From Xiphydria camelus (taxonomy: Eukaryota > Arthropoda > Insecta > Hymenoptera > Xiphydriidae): a DNA stretch of 64,000 bases. A program made the position numbers and the translations under genes. This document shows, one piece after another, positions 1-12,057 of this stretch (within the stretch, counting starts at the first letter, position 1; each line of letters opens with the position of its first letter). Below the pieces are notes generated by a model. It was not told the DNA's origin, searched no databases, and was given only the letters and a program-made list of their open reading frames with translations. Where the stretch lies: assembly GCA_963678675.1 (NCBI GenBank), contig OY783198.1:22244684-22308683 (forward strand). Direction: 5' to 3'.

Positions 1-556
1 ATCCTTTCAAATGCCCGCTCGAGCTTTTAAACGCGAACGAGTCTCGTCTCCGCACTGGAAAAGTGCTCCCGGAAGATTCCCTCTCTCCCCCTCGATCCTC
101 TCGCGGACGAGGATTCGGAATCGCGCAGGGAGGAGCCACGGGTACAAATTACGCGAAGAGGACTCAATCGCGGGGAATTCGAATTCATAAGCCTCTCCGA
201 GGAAGTTCGCTGCTCGCTTTCGTTTCGCGTCGACGATGGAAATTCGCCGACGACGACAGAGCCGGGCGACACACTGTTTGTATTTAGTCAGCGGCGAGCG
301 CAATATTGCCTACAGGCGGGGAGCGCTAAACAAATATCAACGTTATTCCGCGAACGCGGCGTAGGCGGGCGGCTGCTTTACGAGCTCGAAACTTCCTTCG
401 GGCTCGCGTTTCGTCGCCTTGCGTCTTTCCGCGTCGACGTAGTAAAGGGATTTTGAGAGGTTCTCGAATCGGAGCGCTTTTCCCTGCAATCGTCGACGGA
501 TTAACATTTTGATAACTCGTGTAATATGCTTAGATTAGCTTCAGCTGCTTGTGTAC
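1..556. other. CpG-rich non-coding DNA
   Basis: I see no exon, RNA gene or repeat here. The stretch is rich in CG dinucleotides. Its open frames lack protein-like composition and are best explained by the scarcity of stop codons in GC-rich DNA. Confidence 0.5.
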
Positions 557-752
557 CACGAGTCTAAATTTACTCGTCGGAAGAGAAACTTCAATCACTA
601 TTATCTCATTGTTTATAAACTCATAAGATGTTATACAAAAATATAATTTTCACAAAAATGTTATACAAATGCGAGTCTAAAGCTCTTCATATTATAAATA
701 ATGAAATAACAGTGATTTGAGTTTTTTTCCCAGTGAGTAAATTCAGACTCAC
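557..752. repeat. Fold-back (inverted-repeat) element, family X, copy 1
   Basis: The two halves are inverted copies. The left arm begins CACGAGTCTAAATTTACTC and continues through AATCACTATTATCTCATT; the right arm, read backwards, begins TGTGAGTCTGAATTTACTC and continues AATCACTGTTATTTCATT. The arms are roughly 65 to 75 bp around a short AT-rich centre. No coding sequence is present, so this looks like a MITE. The same family forms the outermost shell of the nested transposons at 23185-27133, and its uninterrupted centre here shows where that copy was split. The exact ends and any target duplication are uncertain. Confidence 0.7.
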
Positions 753-1768
753 ATTGCATAAATGCACATAAAAGAAATTCTAGGTAGGTATACTTCGTCC
801 TTCTTTCTTCAGCTGGAAAAATCTCCCTTACCGAATCTCCACCAAGACTTTCACCGGGACCTCACACCCCAGGACCATCACGACGAATCCCGAAAGAACA
901 GGGCGTTATCTACGACTCGCCTCAATCAGCGCTCAATCTCGAAAGGGATAAATGACGCACACTAGCCAGCCGCGTTTCCGCGTCCAGCCGTGAGATATAC
1001 ACCTTCACACGTGGGCGCGTCTACTACACAGTCGCGCTGCAAGGGTGGCGGCACACCTGCATCCACCTACGCCTAGAGGGGTGCAAGCAGATAGAGCACT
1101 CAACCTCCAACGCGCCCTTGGGAGCAAAGTGAACCTACGGAGCCCAGCCAACTCCTATAGTAACCGTAGTAGTAATCTAAATTAATGCGCACCGCTCTGC
1201 TAATCCGGGCGGCTACTAATCAGCAGCCCGTTAAATCTTGCACGTCTTCTCGCCTTTGAAAGCCGCGCCGATGAACCACCCTCGTCCGCCGAGACGATCC
1301 CCCGCCGACGCGTCGCGTCTCCCTCTTCGACGTTTTCGCGTGTCACGCGTCCGTCTCGAAGCTGGAGCGGATCGCGTCGAGGGGGAGGCGTCTCCGGCCA
1401 CTCGCGGCGAGAGCCTCCGAGAAAATGAAATATTTACGAGACAGAGACGACCGTCTCCGTCGAGGGAAAAGCGTTCCGGCGGAGTCCGACGTCGATTTTC
1501 CTCCTCACGGCCAATTACGCGCGAGATTACCGGAGACGAGCGTAATCGCGCGACGCAACCAACGCCTCGGCGATACAAAATAATCGACTTTTATGATTAC
1601 GACGAATTGCTCGCGCGAATCGCGAACCGCGCCGCTTATATAATTCCGATAAAATATCCAGAAACATCGGTTTCCCATTACTCTCCCCGGAGATGACGCC
1701 TCTCGACGCGCACCCCCTCCCGCTTCGTCTCCCGATTTCTGCTTGATTATTGCGTGAGGCTATGCGCG
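753..1768. other. Unassigned non-coding DNA
   Basis: This stretch holds nothing I can assign. The second half is CpG-rich with opposing open frames that look like shadows of base composition. Confidence 0.4.
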
Positions 1769-2003
1769 CTTAGTTGTTATTATCATTATTTATTTATTTT
1801 TTATTTTTACTCTTGATATTTTCTCTTACTTTCTCTTACTTATTTCTATCTTCAGGTACTTATTTTTATCGTTCGTCGTGTTATTCGTCATATCATCGTT
1901 AATTTTCGCTATTTTTCACTTGTTCTCTTTGTGCTTGCTCTTGGGAGATACCTGTCTTAGAGCCTACTCAATAAACGCATCTTCTTCTTCTTCTTCTTCT
2001 TCT
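1769..2003 (+). repeat. AT-rich segment ending in AATAAACGCAT and a (CTT)n tract; probable retroposon 3' end
   Basis: A pyrimidine/AT-rich stretch made of TTATTT, TTTTTA and TCTTACTT words ends at a poly(A)-signal-like AATAAA (1970-1975), followed immediately by a CTT microsatellite (1981-2003). The same arrangement recurs in reverse at 10432-10680 and 18299-18480, where GAA repeats abut CGTTTATT or CTTTATTATGG. A shared 3'-terminal arrangement next to a simple-repeat tail is typical of non-LTR retrotransposons or SINEs, but no reverse transcriptase frame is visible. The family is therefore an inference. Confidence 0.4.
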
Positions 2004-3780
2004 GCTCAACCTCGACAGCACAACGGACAGTCAGTCGCCACTCCGAGTCTTCTATCGCGCCCTCTTGCTCTCTTCACCTTCGCATTGCAGGACTCGAGAG
2101 CGACACGACATTCACGCCCGCGCCCTGTTTACGAAGTACCGCTAACGACGTTCACGCCGCCCGCTCGACGAATAATTCGGTACTGTAATTACGACGGGAC
2201 CCGGGGGCTGCTTAATATTGCAAAAGTCTCCTCGCTCGCCTGTCCGTCTTGGCGCTCGCTTCGTCGCCGCCGGTTAGTCGCGCGCGCGCGTGTGCTGACG
2301 TTTATTACGATCCCGCGCGCGCGCGCGCGAGAGAAAGGCGGAGGCCAGCGACGCGGCGCACGGTCCATCCGTCTACTAATTTATCGCACGCGCGCCGAGA
2401 CCACCGAAGGCGATTCCAACCGAGTGCCAGAGGAGGGTGCGTCCGGTGACCCGGACGAGAGAGGACCCCTCCTCCTCCTCCTTCTCCCCTTCTCCTCACT
2501 GTGAGCGAAAGTAGCGAGGCGAAAATCAAATTCGAGGCTCCCTCTGTTCGCCACGTCGAATCGATGCTCGCCTCCGAGGACCATGTACGGGGCGCGAGAG
2601 GGAGAGGCGAAAAAGTGGCGAGGACGAAAGGGAGGAAGACCGCGCTTCCACCCTAATTTTCCCACGCGGCGAATCCTTCCGACGATAACGCGTGTCGTGC
2701 CACCGGGGCGAATGACGGGGCGATAATTCGCGCGGGGGATGAAATGAAATTAGGGAGGGGGTCGTTACTCTTCGGCCGCACCGGATGCGCTCCGAGCTCA
2801 CCGCGTCGCGCGCTATTGGGCGAGCGAGTCGTAGTCGGAACTGCTGTTGCGATCGTCGCCGTAATATATACGTTGTTATTTATGCCACCGAACCCCTTAA
2901 TACGCGCAGAAATATACGAGTATACCCGGCGCGGCGGCGGAGCTCGGACACTCGCGCTCGATTCGCCCTCCACCCTCCGCCGCTGCTCCGATATCCTCGC
3001 GATTCGTGCGCGCGCGCGACACGGTACCGAACGTCCCGTTCCATTTTCCGCTTCGTGATTCCGTCCGCGCTGCCGCGGGGTTACGGGCTACGGGTACGCG
3101 ATATATCGCGTATCGAGCGAACGTCGAAGTCGTCGAAACGCGCCCGCGTCGCCGCGGGTGGAATTCATTTGGTTCGCTCATTTTCAGAGTCGAGGCTAAA
3201 CATCGCATCGCGCGCGGTCAATTCGTTCGAAAAGATTCAATGTTAACCGATGATCGAGCCGGCGGGTGATTAAATTAGAAGTACAACGATACCGTACTGA
3301 TGATACATATTTGGCGAGAAACATATTTAGCGCGCCGCGCGGGTTGCACAGTCACCGCCGAGGGATCTCCGTCCCCGTTCAATTTTCCGCTACTCCGCAA
3401 TCCCCTCACCGCGTATATCGAGCCATCGCGAAGTCTCGAAAACGCCTGCATCGGTGTGGCTAATTAGCCGCGATCGATCAGTCCCGTGCGTTCGACTATA
3501 TGATCGAGGGGGGATTAGCCCGACGTTTAAATGCCCCGCCGGTAAACTTATACAGACTCTCCCCACCCATCCGCGACCTTCTGCCGTCTTCATTAGCCAT
3601 CCCCGGCCTTACTTTCTCTTCTTTTTGCGACCGTCGCTGGGGATCGTTTTTCATAGCGAGAGAGGCATCGAAGACCCCGGGGCCATTTAAGTAAGAACAG
3701 AGTGGAGAGGAGGGATTCGCCGTCGTCGCAATCATCATTGTCTCGATTGATAATTCTCGCTCCGCGGATTATACGAGCGA
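2004..3780. other. CpG-rich non-coding DNA with CG dinucleotide runs
   Basis: No supported gene. Alternating CG runs occur near 2279-2290 and 2312-2330. Long open frames exist on both strands but their Arg/Ser-rich translations resemble composition artefacts. Confidence 0.4.
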
Positions 3781-4600
3781 GTCGATTTATTTGACGATCA
3801 AACAATCGTAACAATTGAGCGGAACAACCTTTCCCTGAAATCGTTCGCAAACGTCATTAGTTGTCCCCACTGCGTCGCTCCCTCCGTTTTACGACCCTTT
3901 CAAATGTAAAATCAACTGATTTGAAAAACGAATTAAATTAATACATCGTGCAGATTGTTTGGAGAAAACTTTTAAAAGGTGACCTTCGAACGTCACTATG
4001 TATCATTATTCATCAATTAATCATTTATTCCCTTCCAGAAATCGAATAACTGCCGATTGTTATCGACGCAATTGTATAATCGCACTCAATGCGTGTGACG
4101 TGCGTCGATCTATTAATTATGTATAATAAACGCGTACCCGTTTTCAGGTTCGACGAATCGATTTATTTGCCGATCAAACGACTACCGCGGCGCGTAGATA
4201 CTCGGACAACCCCTTCGACCCGTCGACCTTTCGCTGTTACCGTCATTAAATACACTCGCCCCTGCCACCCACTATAAGACCCTTCTAAACAAGATCGTCG
4301 TTCAGCTTTTCGCATCAAACCCGTCACGCCGTTGTAATCAGTCGCGGTCGACGAGGCCAAAACGTTGGACTAAGCCCACCTGTAATACGAGTAGATTTAT
4401 TCGACGATCAAACACCTACTACAAACTCGAACAACAACTCTCTCCACTTTCTGACCTTCCCCCGTTACCGTCATTAAATTTCTACCCTTAACCCTTACCC
4501 TTCCCTGCGATCCGCCCAGATAAGATCGCTGTCCAAATTTTCACGTCGAAATTCATCGTTTTGCTGCAATTAGCCAACGAAACATACGTTTATTTTAATG
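3781..4600. repeat. Diverged tandem repeat, three units
   Basis: Three units share the opening word CGATTTATTTG(A/C)CGATCAAAC, or a close variant with AGATTTATTCG. They start at 3781, 4157 and 4391. The last two also share GTTACCGTCATTAAAT about 80 to 90 bp in and (A/T)AAGATCG towards the end. Spacings are 376 and 234 bp, so the first unit has extra sequence. Conservation is partial, suggesting an old satellite-like duplication and not a recent array. No coding potential is apparent. Confidence 0.6.
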
Positions 4601-6170
4601 AATAGCTATAACGAGCATTCACTTTTAATCGAATCGATTTGATCGAATCGATTTATCCCTCCACCCACAATCATGAATTCAGAGTTACTTGAATTAATCA
4701 TTCGTTGAAAGAAACAAACACTACCATACTTCATTAAGTCGAACGACCGTTAATTATTTGAACCAAGATATTAATTAAAATCGCCAAATATTCATTCCAT
4801 CATCCATGCTACTCAAATCGACTACACTTTCCCCCCCGATCCTCCGCTACACGCCACCCCATTCCGATCCGGACGCGACTCCGCCGCGACACGACGTCGT
4901 CAATTTCCATAAGTACGAATCAAGGCGTAGATATCCGAGAGTCGTCGAGCCTCCCCGCCGACGTAATTAGTCCGGGTCGATAGAGCCCGTGCGTTAAATC
5001 GTAATTGAGCCGATTTATTCCTCTCGACGGGAGTAGGGACGACAAATTGAAAGTGGAAGAGGAAGCGGACGATCGCGAGGGAGCACGAGAAGTCCCGATC
5101 CGAATCTACGCGGTACGCCAACTGTAAAGTTCATTAGATTTAAATATTTATGAGGCTGAGCGGCTGGGTCAATTTGAAGCCGGGTTGTGAACGACTTGTT
5201 TCTTTATTCCGTGAAGACGGAATCGCGCGCGCGGGTGGTCGGTGGGGTAGCGGATGGAAGATTGGATGCACTCTGATTCGTGGCTCTTCCGCCGTGTGCT
5301 TCTCCCTTCCACCCCTTAGACGCGACTGCACTACAGCTGCAGCGGACTGCCACGAACTAAGCACCTTGCGAGACGTCAGCTCGGCTTTGCATTTTAACAG
5401 TTCCTCGTGAGCGGAGAGCGCGAACGAATAATCGATAATGCCATTCGCAAGGATTTCCGGATGTCTTAAATGGGACGAAGGTCAAGGGCACAATTTTTGC
5501 GGCCCTTTTTAACTCTATACGAAATGTGAATCATTAAAAAAAAAGCTTGAAAGAGGATGGTCTTATGGAAATTAAGAATTTTTAGAATCGTTAAGAGGCA
5601 ACGTAAATTTTTTAAATGTTTATTCGAATTAAGCGGTGAAGAAGAACCTTCTGATCTACGATCGCATAGTTTGAAACTTGAAAAAAATATTACTGCAGAT
5701 TCAAGGTATGCACTTTCACAATCGGCATCAGCCGCGGCGTAATTGAGACGTGGATGCAGCATCGTTAAACTCAGTCTACGCATCGATATCGACGCGAACT
5801 GCTGGATCTCGAAGATTCTCGACAAGGAGGAGAGTGGAAGCGCTTCTTGATAGACGAGGCGATAAAACTTTAAGAGCCACGTAAATCAATGTTGAGGATT
5901 CCATGGAAGCCTGCAGCAGGAGAGTCCGTATATAAGATCGCGGACCACTGGTTACTCCCACGGTCGGACGACCGTGTCGGATCGTAGATCCTTCGGATCT
6001 TCCGCGCGGATGTACCTATAGGAATCTCTTCGTACAAACTAAACCACAAGGGGCACCCGTATCCAGCGACCGAACGAACGGCGTTCCGAACGAATGAATG
6101 CGTGCACGCGAGAGTTTCGTTGGGAAACTGATGCAAAAATTGAGTTCATTCGAGATAAAACTATCGGAAT
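4601..6170. other. Unassigned non-coding DNA
   Basis: The first part is AT-rich, with repeated TCGAATCGATTT words near 4628-4656 that may be an eroded further unit of the tandem repeat to the left. The remainder is mixed CpG-rich sequence. No exon or RNA gene is recognised. Confidence 0.4.
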
Positions 6171-6710
6171 AAAATTTTGGACGAAATCTCGAGAATCGAT
6201 CGCTCGATCATCCCATCTCATGTATTTTTTTCGCGTTGATTATGAAAAATATGATTATTAGATCGATATTTCAAAGGAAATATAAATTATTAGAGAGATT
6301 TGATGTACAAATTATTTTATCGTAAAAAATCACTGACATCTCAGTCTTCCCTTGAGATATTCCCAATAAGTTAATGATTTTCGGAATTAACGTAAAAAAA
6401 TTAATCGAATGCGATCATTGAAAATTCAATTCAAAGTAATTCGATTTTTCGTAAAAATTAAAATCCCTCGAATCTCAATCGCTCGACCACCCTGCCTTGT
6501 GTATTTTCTCGTGCTGATTACGAGAGGCACAATTTTTCGGTCGACATCTCACAAAGGAGGTATAAATTATCAGCAATTTTATGTAAAAAGAAAACTTATT
6601 AATCGTCGATATCTTTGTATTCCTTTGAGATTTTCCCAATAAATTGGTGATTTTCGGAATCAGCGTGAAAAAAATATATCGGATAAAATGATCGAGAGCT
6701 CAATACCAGA
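6171..6710. repeat. Two head-to-tail fold-back elements of one AT-rich family
   Basis: Two similar units (about 6171-6420 and 6460-6710) each start with an arm like CTCAATCGCTCGACCA, then TGTATTTT and TGCTGATTACGAG. They end with an arm containing CTTTGAGATTTTCCCAATAA and GATTTTCGGAATCAGCGTG. The second arm is roughly the reverse complement of the first, so each unit is itself a fold-back. Diverged relatives occur at 38190-38400 (reverse) and 63095-63265. No open frame of note is present, so a non-autonomous DNA element is the simplest reading. Confidence 0.6.
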
Positions 6711-7615
6711 GTTTTCGATTTTTGTTCCGTCATAGTTCATATACTACATTTTCTATTTTCCATATTTCACCCTCTTCGGAATATCTTTACGGTAAACCCC
6801 CTAAGCAGTCTGAAGGAGCAAAAGCTCCTTCGTCGTCGTGCAGATCGATATGAACACCCTCTCCCTCTCTCCACGCCGATGAGACACGACGTACACACCC
6901 ATCGCGCGCGTCAGAAATACACCAGGCGTAACGGTTATCTCGCCGAGCACAGCGAACATCGGTGGGTCTCTCCTCCTAGCCGTTCGCTTCCCCGCGCTGT
7001 ACTGGACGGTCGACGGGTAACGCGCGATAAATCCCGAACGGACGCCTCTTTTAGATTCGGCCGGATTTCGCGCGTATCTATCACCACGACTACCGGGACG
7101 GGTTTAAGGATAGCGCGCGCGGTATTTCCATCCGCGTCGATGGCAACCGACGTTCCATGCACGGCATTCCACCGTAGCGGGAAGATCGCGCGCTCCTGCT
7201 ATGCTCCTTTTGCCCCTCTTCCATCTCGCGCCCGCCGCGCAGATATTCCCCTCGCGCGCGCCGACAGCCGAGATCTACGACTTCTATACACCGCGCGCAC
7301 GGCGCGGAGATACGTCGCGACGCACTGGATCTCTGTCTACATAAATTGGCACTCGCGACTGAGACGCGCGAACCGAGTTCCAGAGATTCGCGCATTAGTT
7401 GTATTACGGAGGGAGACGGCGTATAGGGGAGAATTTTGGATCCGATGCGCTCGACGAATGCGACCGACGATTTCTACGCGTCTCAAATTGCCATATAGGC
7501 TGACATGTCGTATTAAATTCCTTTAACATAAAACAAATATTAATTCGAATTAATGCTTTCTGATATCTTTCCAACGGATTTTCCTCTCTTTCGATTACTT
7601 CTTGCAATCACGTTT
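6711..7615. other. CpG-rich non-coding DNA
   Basis: A 215-codon open frame (6879-7526, + strand) lies here, but it is Arg-rich, lacks recognisable motifs and sits in stop-poor DNA. I do not support it as a gene. Confidence 0.4.
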
Positions 7616-7785
7616 CACTGCATTGAACAAAATATTTAGCTAATCCAGCTATATTTCTGGCTGCCTCAAACATTATTTGGTGACTAGAAAAATATTGCTA
7701 GCGTAGCAAGAATTCTTGCTATTGCGAAGAAAATTATCACTGCAATTACTAGAATTTTCTAGTTGTGGCCAAATTTTTTTGAGTG
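7616..7785. repeat. Possible CACTG-type MITE fragment
   Basis: The stretch starts CACTGCATTGAACAAAAT and ends ATTTTTTTGAGTG. Read backwards, the right end is CACTCAAAAAAATTTGG, resembling the CACTGAGAAAAAT ends of the MITE family elsewhere in the window. The inside is AT-rich with short inverted words such as GAATTCTTGC and CTAGAATTTTCTAG. The match is looser than in the other copies. Confidence 0.35.
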
Positions 7786-9854
7786 TGCAAACCGTCCCTT
7801 TCGCTTTTATTTTCTATTTTCTCCTCGACGATATATTCGCGCGCTCCGACTCTCCACCTTTCGAGTCGACAAAAATCGTTTATCGTTACCACTACCCTCG
7901 TCGCCATTATTCATACGCGCCGCGCGAGTCTCGTCGCTCGGTAAGTAGCCGCGATTAGATGCGTGATCACCCGCCGCCACTCTCGAGGCGAGCGATATCG
8001 CATTGTCTCACGGCACCGACGTTTAACACACTTTCCACACTCGGCTGGATATTGCCTCGCCGTTAATGGGCATCCTGCTTTTTACGCCGAACGCCGAAGC
8101 CGCGCGGTGGGCGTAACGACGACAATCTCCGTAAACGAGTCTCGGCGGCGGTGTCCTCGCGACTCGCGCAATTTTTCCGCGGATCGTTCGCTCGAGAAAC
8201 CGAACTGCGGATCGGCAACCGGCGTTCGCAGTTCGAGCTCGACGAATCGAACGACCCGGTCGACCGGTATATTAATGGTGGGTAAACTTTTTACGAGTTC
8301 CGGCCCTGTATATAAATCGCAACGGCGTGGCGAAAGAGCCGAAGCGGTGGACGTCGATCGAAGTGTATATATATAGGAAGAAAAAAAATGTAAACGAGAG
8401 TACCGAAATTTCCTCGGCAATATTTGCACGATTATACGCGGCGGGAACTTTCTTTTCCGCGCGCCCGCATATTAAACTCGGGAAATAAATAAATTATGAC
8501 CAAAGTTGCCACACGTTTTTTCCGGTCAACAATTGCACACGGACCGATTTCGTACTTTCGCGCGTCATAAAACGTTCTTTCCTCGTATCCGCACGCGCCC
8601 CTCCCGCGGCGCGCCTGCGTCGCTGAATGTGTAATAGCCGCGCGGTGCAGCGAAGATAATATAATCGTCGCGAGACCGCGCGCTTTCCCGCGCTCGTCGG
8701 CGATGGGAATAATCGTCGGTTCGGCGAACGTAATAATCCATGCGCTCTGGAACGTCGACGCACGGGAGATACCCGCAATGACCATTGGAATCGATTTGTT
8801 CTAGAAAGGGGCGTGGAGGGAGGGAAAGAGAGAAGGAAATCTACGAGAGGAGAGCGCACGCCGTAGTTTCCATTCCAGTCGTTTTACGAGGATGTATCCC
8901 GCGCCTATCGATACCGTCGCCACTCTTTATCCGAGTTTCCTGCTTCCTCGCGCCGCTTTACTTTCCCTCTCGGCTCATTAAATCCGCGTAAATTCGAACG
9001 TTTTATTATCGACTTTGCGTAAGGCTCGCGGCTGTGGGGTGAACTTACCGGGGCTGGGGTTGGCGTCAAACAGGGGGGAAGTTCTCCCCGCGACTCTCTC
9101 GGCGAATGTTTCGGGGAGACGCGCGGTGAAGATATACAAATATTTATACGAATTCTCTCTTCCGCCCTCCGCTGCCCCCTTCTTTCTTCGCGCCGAGAGA
9201 GATCCCCATTTTTCTCGTTCATCGTTAACCGCGGGTATCCGTATCTCGCCATTTTTTATTCAAGAATCCCATAAACCGAGATTACCCGATAATCGCTCCC
9301 GACGAGAGTGTTTCGGATAAAAATAATGAGGAGGCCGAAGAGAACGGCGTGAATGACGTCGCGAGAAACATTTTTAGCCGATATTTTATATTTTAATAAA
9401 AATGCGTTGTGAAATATTTATTCGAATTCCCCTGCCTCGCCTTCTCGAGCAAGCGTTTCACCAGCTATCTCCTTTCCTCCGGTTCGAAAAATTCCATAAA
9501 AAACGAGCCACCCGCATAGCCACCGACACTCGTTACGCTCCCGCGAGGAACATACGGACGTAGCGCGATAACCGTTGCTCTCGATACGCGAGCTCTTCAC
9601 TCCACGCGTCCCCCGCGCCGAAGAACGCGCGTTCCAACTGCGGGGGGAAATACGTTTAATAAGGGCCACGAATGACGTCGATATAGACGGTGGGATCCCA
9701 TAGCGATACCCCGGTGTGTACATAAACGGCTGCTCTATTATCGCAGCGGGACGCTAATGTTTAAATCGATAACGGTGGCTGTTGGCGAACGCTCGGGAGT
9801 GCCGCGGGAGTACGAGGCGAACGAGAGCGCGAGACAGCTGAATAAGGAACGAGC

Positions 9855-9856
<2 letters not shown>
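7786..9856. other. CpG-rich non-coding DNA
   Basis: No exon with consistent splice signals, no RNA gene and no repeat was recognised. Several 100- to 140-codon open frames overlap on both strands, as expected from stop-poor sequence. Confidence 0.4.

Positions 9857-9892
<36 letters not shown>
9857..9892. repeat. (GA)n microsatellite
   Basis: An uninterrupted GA dinucleotide run of about 36 bp, followed by further purine-rich sequence. Confidence 0.95.
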
Positions 9893-9897
<5 letters not shown>

Positions 9898-10411
9898 GAG
9901 AACGAGGGAGACGCCGAGAGAGAAAGAGAGGAACGAGCAGAGCGTCTTCTCGTTGATAGTCGCAGCGCGACGATTCGGCTCGTTACTTTGATATATTTCG
10001 CGCAATTACATTTTTACGTTAACTCTCACGCGCGTGCGCGCGCGGTATCTGACCCCCCCACCGTCTCTCATCACGGCGGAAGTGCAGCATGCAAACGAGC
10101 CGAGGCGAAGATGCACGAAGGAGGGAGCGCCGTCTGGCCCCCTCCACCGGTAATTCGTCTCGACTCTTTCCCGCCCGAACGACCCGGGAAACGTCGCGGA
10201 TTCCGATGAGAAATGAGAATCGCGCCTCGTAAGAAAAGACGTACGATTCGGAGTGGTGGCGCGTAATTGTCCAGGGCGCTCCGGAGCGATATTTGTCCCG
10301 GAAGGAATTGCAAAGCTGTGCGCGCACGCTCCGCACGCGCGTTTTTGTCATCGAGAGCCGGAGGGCGGACGGAAATGCGAATCCCATCACGCGCGGGGCG
10401 GGGGAGACGGA
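9893..10411. other. CpG-rich non-coding DNA
   Basis: No feature is recognised between the GA run and the next microsatellite. Confidence 0.4.
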
Positions 10412-10680
10412 GAGAAAGAGAGAGAGAGAGAGAGAAGAAGAAGAAGAAGAAGAAGCGTTTATTTTGCTCTACGGCAAACATTTTAAAGTAAATAACTAAC
10501 AATAATTAAGTCATAGTAACATAAGTAACAATAAGTAAATAAGAGTGAGGTACAAAAATAAAGTCAATAACTAAGTAAGTAACTAAAACAGTAACTATAA
10601 CGGTAAGAATAAAAAATAAGAAATAAACAAACATAAGAAATAAACAAATAGAGAAATAATAATGATAACGAGTAAAAGAG
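10412..10680 (-). repeat. AT-rich segment with (GA)n/(GAA)n head; probable retroposon 3' end in reverse
   Basis: GA then GAA tracts (10412-10455) abut CGTTTATTTTGC. Downstream is an AT-rich run of AGTAAC, AATAAGTAA and AACTAAGTAA words. Read on the minus strand this gives an AT-rich body, AATAAACG and a CTT tract, the same order as at 1769-2003. The pattern suggests a retroposon 3' end with a simple-repeat tail. No coding domain is visible. Confidence 0.4.
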
Positions 10681-11794
10681 AGAGAGAGAGAGGGAGAAAG
10701 AAAGACGAAACGTGGGAAGAAAGAGAGCAAGGGGATATAAATTCGCATCCGCGCGCGCTCGTCCCGCAGATTTAATAAGAGCGGCGCTTATGACTTTGTC
10801 CCGCGCACATACGACCTCCGTTTATATAACGGAGATAACCGACGTTACGGATACTCGTAAGGGAGAACGGAGAGCTTCCGTTCGCGTTGCGCGAGCGAAA
10901 ACGTCGTTGGGAATGACTTTTGTCCGCTTTCCTTCGTTTATAGACGCCCGCGTTGCGCGCCGTACGCGTAACTCTGTTTGCCGGTGGTACGACACAGTTG
11001 AAAATATTGGAACTTGAGATTTATCGGCGTAAACAAACCCCGTGTACTCTTCGCTCGTACTTTCGAGCGCGAATAAAAGCACACAGGTACGTATAGATAT
11101 TACGTCTGTAAAGAAAGAGGAAACACATCGATGGGGTGACCTACGCTCGACCCGGCGTCGACCCACCTCACGGCGAAACGAGACTCGACGTCAGCCGACG
11201 GCTGATGAACGCTCTCGCCCCTCGTTCGAGTAATTAGCAGCCGTCGCGTGCCGGGGGCACGCTTCTCGCGTTGTCACTTTTATAAAGTTGACACACTAAT
11301 CTACGGGCGCACGACGCTCCGCCTTTTACAACGCGCCCCCCTCCCCGCCCTCGAAACGACGGCTCAGCGCAGTCGTTGGACAAAAAAAAATTGCGTCGCG
11401 CGCGAGGTTGACAGCCGCCGATGGGTGCCGCTATAATATCGCCAGCGTCGTCGCCGCGTATACGCGGCTAAGAGTCGTGCCGTGATAATACGGTTTCGCG
11501 TACGTGAGAGAGCGCGCGCATTTATTCGAGCACGTTACCGCGCGCGTTGTATCGCGCGCTGTGCCCGGTCGCGTAACGCGTACAGGCGACTGGAAAGCCG
11601 GCCGCGTTGCGATAAAGAGCGGATATACCGCGCGGAGCGTAAAACGTCAAAGCCGGCGAGCTTTGGATTGATCCTTAAACTCTTGGCGGATGCTCGGGTG
11701 CGTTGGGTAGATCTGAAGTATGCGGGGGAGATTTTTAACGCCCTTTTTGAGAGCGACAATGGCCTGTATAATTCGTGGCTCTTCGGCGATACCG
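10681..11794. other. CpG-rich non-coding DNA
   Basis: Contains a short GA run at its start and a TATAAATT word near 10735, but no downstream exon that I can support. Confidence 0.4.
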
Positions 11795-12057
11795 AACAGA
11801 GAAAAATAACTTGGTCGATCTGACCAAAATCCTGGAGATAGTGACCAAACAATTCGATGGAATATAGATCTTCCATCAGTTTGGTTTGTTTGACCAATTT
11901 TCTTGTTAGAATAACTAAACGTTTGGTTGGAATAACTAGACATTTGATTACAATAACTCGACGTTTAGTACTGACCAGTATTTTGCTTCGAATAATTAAA
12001 CGCATTTAACTATTATAGATCCGTTTCATCATTTTAATCTAATTATTTTTCTCGGTG
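11795..12057. mobile_element. CACTG-type MITE, copy A
   Basis: A non-coding element of about 263 bp. The left end reads AACAGAGAAAAATAACTTGG, an eroded CACTGAGAAAAAT. The right end is AATTATTTTTCTCGGTG. Inside are spaced copies of a roughly 20-bp word, AGAATAACTAAACG or GGAATAACTAGAC, read on the other strand as TTAGTTATTCTAACC. CAC...GTG ends with dense internal repeats are typical of non-autonomous CACTA/EnSpm elements, so that assignment is an inference from termini and layout. A clear target duplication is not visible. Confidence 0.7.

Noticed and set aside
6879..7526. A 215-codon + strand frame
   Set aside because: Composition (Arg, Thr, Ala) mirrors the local base content, and another frame of similar length overlaps it on the other strand.
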